Source: Verrucomicrobiales bacterium (GTDB taxonomy: Bacteria > Verrucomicrobiota > Verrucomicrobiia > Limisphaerales > RI-55). Taken from it: a DNA stretch of 5,203 bases. Positions 1 through 5,203 of this stretch are shown here, in pieces; the stretch's first letter is position 1; each line of letters starts with the position of its first letter. The translations under genes and the position numbers were made by a program. The stretch is taken from NCBI GenBank assembly GCA_003484235.1, contig DNDP01000183.1:1-5203 (forward strand). Direction: 5' to 3'. The notes below the pieces were generated by a model. That model was not told the DNA's origin. It did no database searches and saw only the letters and a program-made list of their open reading frames with translations.

Positions 1-969
1 GCAGCCCACGCGCGGGGGATCGAGAATCACGGTGGTCTGGCGGCGGTCGAACCGATCAAGGAGCTGTGGCAGCCAGTCCTCGGTCGCGGCAATGATGAAC
101 TCGCCGTTGCCGATGCCGCGGTTGGCGGCGTTTTTCCGGGCCGCGCGGATGGCCATCTGATCGATCTCCACGCCGACGAACCCGGACACCAGATCCGCCA
201 GTTCGAGGGCAAAGAAGCCCACGCCGCAGTAGGCGTCGACCAGGAACCGGCTGCCGGCCGACACCAGCCGGTCACGGACCGTCTGCACCAGACCTGGGAG
301 CAGGTGATAGTTGTTCTGAAAGAAGGAATCGCGCGGCAGTTCCCAGCCCTCGGGCATGGCGCGGAGCGAGACCTTGATGCCGCCCTTGTGCGGAGGGTTC
401 TTGAGAGCCTTTTTCAACTCGTCATTGAGGACGGGCTCGGCGATGGCGCATTCGTCGACCTCGACGACCCAGTTCTTGTCCCAGCGCAGGAATCCCACGA
501 TCAGCTTCTGCTCGGCGCCGTTCCACTGGCTGCGCACCATGATGCGGTTGCGGTAGTGGTACGGCTTGGGGCACGGCACCACCGGCGCCACCGGAGGATT
601 GTCGAAGCCGCCGATCCGGATGAAGTGCTCGCGGATCTGCCGCTGCTTGATCTCCAGCTGCAGCGGGTAATCGAGGTGCTGATACTGGCAGCCACCGCAC
701 GTTCCGAAGAAACGGCACTGCGGTTCCACACGCCGGGGGGATGACTTGAGGATCTCCAGCGGCCTTGCCCGCGCGAAGGACTTCTTCAACTCGATGATCT
801 CCGCACGGATGAGCTCGCCGGGCGCGACAAACGGCACGAACACGACGAAATCATCGATCCGCGCCACGCCCTCCCCGCCGAAGGCGATGTCAGTGATTGC
901 CAGCTCCACTTGGTCGCCGGGATGGAGTCCGGGGTTGGTGGGCTTGGATGATTTGACCGGATCTTGCAC
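1..969 (-). CDS. TrmA/RlmD-family 23S rRNA/tRNA (uracil-C5)-methyltransferase, 3' end cut by window
   Basis: This SAM-dependent enzyme methylates C5 of a uridine in rRNA or tRNA in the cytoplasm. The visible part is 323 codons from a GTG start. An N-terminal TRAM RNA-binding domain (about residues 14-70, starting near GDQVELAIT) is followed by a [4Fe-4S] cysteine set: C85, C91 and C94 (C-x5-C-x2-C) and C174 in VDECAI, matching the spacing seen in RumA/RlmD. FFQ at 216-218 corresponds to the family FxQ motif. The SAM motif I is VDAYCGVG (244-251), and DPPRVGC (317-323) ends at the window edge. The catalytic cysteine and glutamate region should lie beyond the edge. The GTG at 969-967 is the only usable start after the in-frame TAG at 1065-1063, and it leaves a short lead before TRAM. 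No Shine-Dalgarno is visible; the leader is a pyrimidine tract. DPPR resembles TrmA and RlmCD rather than E. coli RlmD, so the exact target uridine cannot be assigned. Confidence 0.93.
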   Translation of the reverse strand, partial: MQDPVKSSKPTNPGLHPGDQVELAITDIAFGGEGVARIDDFVVFVPFVAPGELIRAEIIELKKSFARARPLEILKSSPRRVEPQCRFFGTCGGCQYQHLDYPLQLEIKQRQIREHFIRIGGFDNPPVAPVVPCPKPYHYRNRIMVRSQWNGAEQKLIVGFLRWDKNWVVEVDECAIAEPVLNDELKKALKNPPHKGGIKVSLRAMPEGWELPRDSFFQNNYHLLPGLVQTVRDRLVSAGSRFLVDAYCGVGFFALELADLVSGFVGVEIDQMAIRAARKNAANRGIGNGEFIIAATEDWLPQLLDRFDRRQTTVILDPPRVGC

Positions 970-990
970 GGGAAGGGAGAGGGAAACGGG
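970..990 (+). other. G-quadruplex-type motif next to the methyltransferase start
   Basis: Four GGG runs at 970-972, 975-977, 981-983 and 988-990 are separated by loops of 2, 3 and 4 bases, which fits the standard G3N1-7 pattern. It lies on the template strand, directly before the GTG start codon. It sits in the 93-base gap between the HEAT gene and the methyltransferase gene, where I see no terminator, no Shine-Dalgarno and no convincing promoter. Whether it folds or has any role is unknown. Confidence 0.4.
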
Positions 991-1062
991 AAGCCGGGCC
1001 TGCTGGCAAGGGGTTTCTCTCCGTTCGCGCGGGAACTGCCTTTGAGCGTGGGAGCGGCCCGC

Positions 1063-3300
1063 CTACTGCGCGCGTTGAATGTCCCGCAGCGCGTTCCGGG
1101 CGACGCCGCGTACCGGCTCGTAGCCATCTTCGAGCGCCTCGCGCAGCGCGGGCACGGCCTCCTGGGCGGCCTTGCCGAGCTGTCCAAGCCGTTCCGCCGC
1201 ATACATGCGAACCTCGGGCTCGTTGTTCTTGAGCGCCTTCGTCAGGAGCAGCACCGATTGGGGGCGAATCTCGCGGATGGCTTCGAGCGCCGCCGGCCGG
1301 TCGCCGCTGTTCTCCAGCAGGGCAAACAGCCCTTCGCTCGCGGGCTGGGCTGCCCGGCCAATCTTCCGAAGCTCCTGACAGGCGACTCCACGGACGGCTT
1401 CAGCTTCGTCCTTCAGCGCCTCGATCAGTACCGGCAGCCGCGCGGGAGCGCTGGTCTCGATGCTCGAAAAGGCCTGCAGCGCGGCACGTCGGGACTCCGC
1501 GTTTTGGTTGGAAAGGTTCTTCCGGATCTCCGGCAGGGCGCTGCGGGCGGCGGGACCGAGCTTGCCGAGCGCCAACGCAACGGCCGACTGAAGCTCAGCC
1601 GAGCTGGAATTCAACTCGGGCAGGAGCTGGGGCAGCGCCGGCGCCGCCTCCGGTCCAATGTCGCCGAGCGCCTTCGCAATGGCGACCCGCGCCGTCGGTG
1701 GCGCCTTGCTCAACGCCGTTCCCAACGCACCCACCGCCGCCGCAGCGGCCTGCCCCTGGGTGCCGAGCGCGTCAGCCGATGACTGAATCACCCGGTCATC
1801 CTGATCGGAAAGTGCCTTGATCAGCGCAGCCTGGGCCGGAAGCGAACGGGCCCCCAGATGGGCGAGTGCCTGAGCTCCGGCTCGACGCAGCTCAACGTTT
1901 CCGTCGCCCAGAGCCTTGGTGGCCAGCGGGGTGATCTGTGCGGGTGCGGCTCCAGCCCGGGCGGCAGCAACCATCGCGGGCCCTTTCTCGGCGGCGGTGC
2001 CCTTTTCCGCGAGACGCAGCAGTTCGGGTATGGCCGGAGCCGCGTCGGTTCCGAGAAGTGTCAGCGCCTGAATGCCTCCCCTCCGTTGCGGCGCCTGCTT
2101 CGACTTCAGCGAAGCCACGAGCACCGGCACGGCGGACGGACCGATGTCGCGCAGGCAGCGGAGGGTCCAATGCCCGGCGTCACCTCCGGCGCGGTTCATC
2201 GCCTCCACGAGACCGGGAACGGCCGGTGCGCCAATCCGCACCAGCGATTCCTCGACGCGCTCAACGGTGTCCTTGTCCGCGGAAGAATTCGTTCTGGCCG
2301 CAATCAACACAGGTATTGCATCGGCCGCGTCCGGACCGATTGCGCCGAGGAGAATGGCCGCCGTCTGCACGTCGGTGGGGTCACCACTGGCGGCCAGGGT
2401 CGCCAGCGCCGGCACCGAGGTGGTCGCCGGCGAATCCATCAAGATCAGCGCGTTGCTGGCCTCCTGCCGGACCATCTCCGAGCTGTTCTTCAAGAGCGGC
2501 AGCAACAAAGGCAGCCAGTCGCCGCCGGGCTGTCGGAGCTTGCTGAGGGTGCGGATGAACTGGGCGCGGGCCTCTTCATCGGTTTCCTTCTTCAACCCGT
2601 CCACGAGCGCGGCGCCGGCCGGCAAACCGGCCTCGTCAAGGGTGGCTATGCCCAGCGCGGCGGCGGCGCGCACCCGGGGATGTTCGCTGGCCAGCGATTG
2701 GGTGAGCGCGGGCATCGCCTCGGGGCCGATCTTGCCCAGCGCCTCGGCCGACTGCGTCCGAACGTCGCCGTTCTGATCGGCCAGTGCGGCCTGCAGTGGT
2801 TCGATGGCGCCGGCCGCGTCGGTTCCCATCCAGCTGATGGCCTTGGCGGCTCCGGATCGGACATGATCGTCCTTGTGCTGGAGCGCCGCGATCAGCTCGG
2901 GCAACGCCTTCGGCCCCAGCGAACCCAGGGCGAATGCCGCCCGATACCAGCGCTGCTCGCGGTAGCGCGAGCGTCCCGATCCTTCAAGCTGCTTGAGCAG
3001 TGCCGGCAGCGCCTCGACCGCCTCCGGGCCGATGCGCGCGAGCGCCGTGATCGAGTTGAACCAAACCTGGTCCTCGCCGTCATCAAGTCCCTGAATCAGG
3101 TCCGGAACGGCCGGGGCGGCGTCCGGTCCGAGCTGGCTGAGCCGGTACGAGGCTTCGCGGCGGACGGCTTTGTCGCCGGATTTCATGCCCTCGATGTACT
3201 CGCGCACGTTGGGTTTCCTGGCTTCGGCCGCTGCGCTGGTGAACGGAACGGCCGCCAACATGGCCGCCAGGAGCACGGACAGATGAAGAGTGCGGGTCAT
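1063..3300 (-). CDS. Sec-exported HEAT-repeat protein (about 21 repeats)
   Basis: This is a 745-aa protein of unknown specific function, probably a periplasmic or outer-surface scaffold that binds protein partners. Residues 1 to about 25 form a Sec signal peptide: MTRT, a hydrophobic core LLAAMLAAV, then TSAAAEA with AxA cleavage options after A25 or A27. From about residue 43 to the C-terminus the chain is a continuous array of about 21 HEAT/PBS-lyase-like helical pairs, mostly 30-37 residues each. They share a pattern of xVRxxAAxALGxIGPEAxPALPxL, with the conserved turn (L/I)GP(E/D)A. No enzyme domain, transmembrane segment or heme motif is seen outside the array. The open frame extends to an ATG at 3423, but that would add 41 residues ahead of the signal peptide and overlap the upstream gene, so the ATG at 3300 is preferred. 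No Shine-Dalgarno is visible. It ends in TAG, 93 bases before the methyltransferase, and may be co-transcribed with it. Confidence 0.9.
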   Translation of the reverse strand: MTRTLHLSVLLAAMLAAVPFTSAAAEARKPNVREYIEGMKSGDKAVRREASYRLSQLGPDAAPAVPDLIQGLDDGEDQVWFNSITALARIGPEAVEALPALLKQLEGSGRSRYREQRWYRAAFALGSLGPKALPELIAALQHKDDHVRSGAAKAISWMGTDAAGAIEPLQAALADQNGDVRTQSAEALGKIGPEAMPALTQSLASEHPRVRAAAALGIATLDEAGLPAGAALVDGLKKETDEEARAQFIRTLSKLRQPGGDWLPLLLPLLKNSSEMVRQEASNALILMDSPATTSVPALATLAASGDPTDVQTAAILLGAIGPDAADAIPVLIAARTNSSADKDTVERVEESLVRIGAPAVPGLVEAMNRAGGDAGHWTLRCLRDIGPSAVPVLVASLKSKQAPQRRGGIQALTLLGTDAAPAIPELLRLAEKGTAAEKGPAMVAAARAGAAPAQITPLATKALGDGNVELRRAGAQALAHLGARSLPAQAALIKALSDQDDRVIQSSADALGTQGQAAAAAVGALGTALSKAPPTARVAIAKALGDIGPEAAPALPQLLPELNSSSAELQSAVALALGKLGPAARSALPEIRKNLSNQNAESRRAALQAFSSIETSAPARLPVLIEALKDEAEAVRGVACQELRKIGRAAQPASEGLFALLENSGDRPAALEAIREIRPQSVLLLTKALKNNEPEVRMYAAERLGQLGKAAQEAVPALREALEDGYEPVRGVARNALRDIQRAQ

Positions 3301-3310
3301 GGGATTGAAC

Positions 3311-3338
3311 AAAAAAGGTCCGTCGTTTCGGACGGACC
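3311..3338 (-). terminator. Rho-independent terminator after the DUF1552 gene
   Basis: Read on the minus strand, a perfect 8-bp GC-rich stem (GGTCCGTC pairing with GACGGACC) encloses a 6-base loop (CGAAAC) and is followed at once by TTTTTT. It begins 26 bases after the DUF1552 stop codon and fits a classic intrinsic terminator for the DUF1592-DUF1552 unit. The U-tract ends only 10 bases before the ATG of the HEAT-repeat gene, so it may also act in that gene's leader. Confidence 0.88.
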
Positions 3339-3364
3339 CTGCAAACGGTTTATTCGTGGACCGA

Positions 3365-4726
3365 TCAGCCTTCGAGACCGCGCAAAGTCCCGGTGGCATC
3401 GCCGAAGGAGCTTTCGCGGACACCCATGCGCTCCATCATCGAGAGGAACAGGTTGTTCAGCGGCGTCTCTTCCGGATAGCGGATGTGCCGTCCGGTGCGG
3501 ATCGAGCCGCCACCCTTGCCGGCGATCATGATCGGCAGGTTCTCGTTGTTGTGCTTGTTGCCGTCGCAGATGCCCGCCCCGTAGAGGATCATGCAATTGT
3601 CGAGCAGCGAGCCGTCGCCTTCGGGAATGTTCTTCAGGCGGTTGACCACGTAGGCGACCTGCTCCGCGTGGTAGCGGTTGATCCGGGAAATCTTGTCCAG
3701 CTTCGACTTGTCGTTCTGGTGGTGCGACAGGGTGTGATGGCCGTCGCCGATCTCGATCTCGCGATAGGCCCGGTTGGAGCCCTCGTTGGCGAGCATGAAC
3801 GTGCAGACGCGGGTGACGTCCGCCTGGAACGCCAGCACCATCATGTCGCCCATGAGGCGGATGTGCTCGCCCATGTCGCCCGGCTCGCCGGTGGGTTTCT
3901 CGACTCCGGCCACAACCCGCGCGGCATCGGCGGACATCTTTTCCGCCCGCTCAATCCGCGTCTCGATCTCGCGCACCGCCGTCAGGTACTCGTCGAGTTT
4001 CTGCTTGTCGCTGCCGCTGACCTTGGAATTCAGCCGGCGGGCGTCCTCCAGGACGAAGTCGAGGATCGATTTCTTGAACTCCCGGCGTTGGAGGAAATTG
4101 TTCGCATTCTCTTCGCGGTTGCCGCTGCTGAACAGGCGCTCGAATACCAGCCGGGGATCGGTCTCCTTGGTCATCGGCGTGACCTCGTTGCGCCAGGAGA
4201 TGTTGTTGGAGTAGGCGCAGCTGTAGCCCGAATCGCATTTGCCGGCCTGGCGGCCCTTCTCAATGCCCAGTTCCAGCGAGGCAAACCGCGTTTCCCGGCC
4301 AACGTGCGAGGCGATCAGCTGGTCGGCCGAGATGCCGGCCCGAATCTGCGAGCCCTCGCTCTTGAGCGGCTGGACGCCCGTCAGGAAGACGGCCGCCGAA
4401 CGGGCGTGGTCACCGGGACCGTCTCCGTTGGCGCGGCCCTTGTCCTGGGTCAGGCCGGAAATGACCGTAATGTCCCGCTTGAGGTGATTGAAGGGCGCAA
4501 GAATATGCGGGAGCGTGAAATTGGCCCCTTCCTGCGCGGGGGTCCAATCGGGCATGTGCATGCCGTTGGGGACGAAGAGAAACGCCGTGCGGACCGGGGC
4601 CTTGGTCGAGGCGACGACCGACGCCGCGGTGCGCACGGGCGACATCGCCTCCAGCATGGGGAGGGCGATCGCGGTTCCCAGACCCTTCAGAAAGGTCCGG
4701 CGTTGGAGGAGGGCTTGGTTCATCAT
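3365..4726 (-). CDS. DUF1552 (HXXSHH motif) twin-arginine-exported protein
   Basis: This complete 453-aa protein belongs to Pfam DUF1552 (PF07586); the biochemical activity of the family is not established. The N-terminus has a twin-arginine signal, RRTFLKG at residues 9-15, followed by a hydrophobic stretch GTAIALPML. This predicts Tat export of a folded, possibly cofactor-bearing protein. Family signatures are FVPNGMHMPDW (51-61), the cysteine pair in KCDSGYSC (C164, C170) with ISW at 176-178, and the name-giving HXXSHH motif at 331-336 (HTLSHH), a plausible metal or active site. The C-terminal part has LDNCMILYGAGICDGNKHN and a glycine-rich GKGGGS. Length is normal for the family. The start is well supported: GGAG lies 7 bases upstream, and the ATG overlaps the TGA of the upstream DUF1592 gene (ATGA), implying translational coupling. 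A second ATG follows immediately and could serve equally. A strong terminator lies just downstream. The two products are commonly encoded side by side in Planctomycetota and Verrucomicrobiota, suggesting they act together. Confidence 0.95.
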   Translation of the reverse strand: MMNQALLQRRTFLKGLGTAIALPMLEAMSPVRTAASVVASTKAPVRTAFLFVPNGMHMPDWTPAQEGANFTLPHILAPFNHLKRDITVISGLTQDKGRANGDGPGDHARSAAVFLTGVQPLKSEGSQIRAGISADQLIASHVGRETRFASLELGIEKGRQAGKCDSGYSCAYSNNISWRNEVTPMTKETDPRLVFERLFSSGNREENANNFLQRREFKKSILDFVLEDARRLNSKVSGSDKQKLDEYLTAVREIETRIERAEKMSADAARVVAGVEKPTGEPGDMGEHIRLMGDMMVLAFQADVTRVCTFMLANEGSNRAYREIEIGDGHHTLSHHQNDKSKLDKISRINRYHAEQVAYVVNRLKNIPEGDGSLLDNCMILYGAGICDGNKHNNENLPIMIAGKGGGSIRTGRHIRYPEETPLNNLFLSMMERMGVRESSFGDATGTLRGLEG

Positions 4727-5203
4727 GATTCGTCTCCGGCGGTTTGTCGCTTCTGGAACGGCTGGCTGTTGACAATCTCGAGTATCAGCGTCGAGACCCG
4801 GTGGTCATTGCGCTTGAGCGCCTCAACGATCTCGTCCACCGCGCATTTATCGTAGTACTCTAAACCCCGTCCGAGGGCGAACGTCAACATCTTCTCCGTC
4901 ACGGTACGGGCAAAGCCATCGCCTTTCTTCAGGATTTTCTTAAGCTCGTCCGGTCCGCGGAAGGTGCTTCCGTCAGGCAGTTTTCCGGCGGGATCGATTG
5001 GGTGCGGGCCGTCGGCATCGCGCCAGGAGCCGATGGCATCGAAGTTTTCAAACGCAAAGCCCAGCGGGTCCATCTTCTCGTGACAGGTGGCGCAATCGGG
5101 GTTGGCCCGGTGCTGTTCCAGCCGCGTCCGGAGCGACGCCTTGTGATCGACGCCCTTGGCTTCTTCGAGCTCCGGCACATTGGGCGGGGGCGGGGGGGGC
5201 GGG
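4723..5203 (-). CDS. DUF1592/DUF1588/DUF1585 cytochrome-type protein, C-terminal part (5' end cut by window)
   Basis: Only the last 159 residues are visible; the family is usually some 700-900 residues long, with the order DUF1587, DUF1595, DUF1592, DUF1588, DUF1585. The visible part begins with seven prolines then NVPEL, a linker commonly seen at this point of the family. The end of DUF1588 (PSCyt3) follows: LRTRLEQHRANPDCATCH with a CXXCH heme-c motif at visible residues 37-41, then EKMDPLGFAFENFDAIG. From about residue 74 comes DUF1585 (PSD2): LPDGSTFRGPDEL, then EKMLTFALGRGLEYYD, and the ending LILEIVNSQPFQ. The CXXCH motif predicts covalent heme and so a periplasmic location, but the signal peptide is outside the window. 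Its TGA overlaps the ATG of the DUF1552 gene. The true substrate or electron partner is unknown. The frame is open to the window edge, so a start inside the window (for example the GTG at 5178) is unlikely. Confidence 0.93.
   Translation of the reverse strand, partial: PPPPPPPNVPELEEAKGVDHKASLRTRLEQHRANPDCATCHEKMDPLGFAFENFDAIGSWRDADGPHPIDPAGKLPDGSTFRGPDELKKILKKGDGFARTVTEKMLTFALGRGLEYYDKCAVDEIVEALKRNDHRVSTLILEIVNSQPFQKRQTAGDES
4734..4737 (-). promoter_or_regulatory. Ribosome binding site for the DUF1552 gene
   Basis: GGAG on the minus strand lies 7 bases before the ATG at 4726, inside the last codons of the DUF1592 gene. It is the only clear Shine-Dalgarno site in the window; the other two visible starts have none. 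It supports the chosen start and coupling to the upstream gene. Confidence 0.8.
5182..5203 (+). other. Poly-G tract (G-quadruplex-prone) encoding a polyproline linker
   Basis: The plus strand carries G runs of 3, 5, 8 and 3 or more, each separated by a single C. It is the template strand of the DUF1592-family gene, in which the complement encodes seven consecutive prolines. The tract continues to the window edge, so its full length is not visible. Confidence 0.6.

Noticed and set aside
304..744. Plus-strand open frame of 146 codons over the methyltransferase
   Set aside because: It is antisense to TRAM, iron-sulfur and SAM motifs that are unmistakable on the minus strand, and it has no family resemblance of its own.
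970..1062. Possible terminator or promoter between the HEAT and methyltransferase genes
   Set aside because: Only weak hairpins are present (for example a 4-bp GTTC/GAAC stem) with no T-tract, and I see no convincing -35/-10 pair.
3339..3420. Possible promoter for the HEAT gene upstream of the hairpin
   Set aside because: An AATAAA-like hexamer is present, but no -35 element lies at proper spacing, so I cannot support a promoter.
3301..3423. Longer HEAT protein starting at the ATG at 3423
   Set aside because: It would place 41 residues before a clear Sec signal peptide, read through the terminator sequence and overlap the end of the DUF1552 gene.
1858..3531. Plus-strand open frame of 557 codons across the HEAT gene
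   Set aside because: It is antisense to the HEAT gene, shows no recognisable domain and has the Arg/Gly-rich composition of a GC-rich shadow frame. The minus strand gives a clear signal peptide and HEAT repeats.
3290..4855. Plus-strand open frame of 521 codons across the DUF1552 gene
   Set aside because: It is the antisense shadow of a well-conserved family protein. Its openness follows from GC-rich codon use on the minus strand.

Overview
The window is GC-rich bacterial DNA that is almost fully coding, and every gene I can support lies on the minus strand, so transcription runs from high to low coordinates. The key lineage clue is a pair of proteins. One is a DUF1592/DUF1588/DUF1585 ('planctomycetal cytochrome' type) protein and the other is a twin-arginine-exported DUF1552 (HXXSHH motif) protein. 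This pairing is typical of Verrucomicrobiota, Planctomycetota and Acidobacteriota. Together with the gene style (Sec-exported HEAT-repeat protein, few Shine-Dalgarno sites), my best inference is Verrucomicrobiota or a relative. The taxon is inferred, not proven.

Layout in transcription order. (1) 5203-4723: the C-terminal fifth or so of a DUF1592-family protein, cut by the window edge. It carries a polyproline linker, a CXXCH heme-c motif (DUF1588/PSCyt3) and a DUF1585/PSD2 tail. (2) 4726-3365: a complete 453-aa DUF1552 protein. Its ATG overlaps the stop of gene 1 (ATGA) and follows a clear GGAG ribosome binding site, so the two are translationally coupled. (3) 3338-3311: a strong intrinsic terminator closing this two-gene unit. 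(4) 3300-1063: a 745-aa Sec-exported protein made almost entirely of about 21 HEAT repeats, whose start codon sits only about 10 nt past the terminator U-tract. (5) 969-1: the first 323 codons of a TrmA/RlmD-type (uracil-C5) RNA methyltransferase with TRAM domain, iron-sulfur cysteines and SAM-binding motif, cut by the left window edge before its catalytic cysteine region.

Genes 1 and 2 belong to a known exported protein pair of unknown biochemical role, probably linked to a periplasmic c-type cytochrome and to breakdown of complex substrates. The HEAT protein is likely a periplasmic binding scaffold. The methyltransferase is a housekeeping RNA modification enzyme with no obvious link to the others. 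I see no mobile elements, CRISPR arrays, tRNA or rRNA genes. I did not find a convincing new biological system. The most interesting points are the terminator that abuts the HEAT gene start, the long exported HEAT array, and two G-quadruplex-prone tracts.
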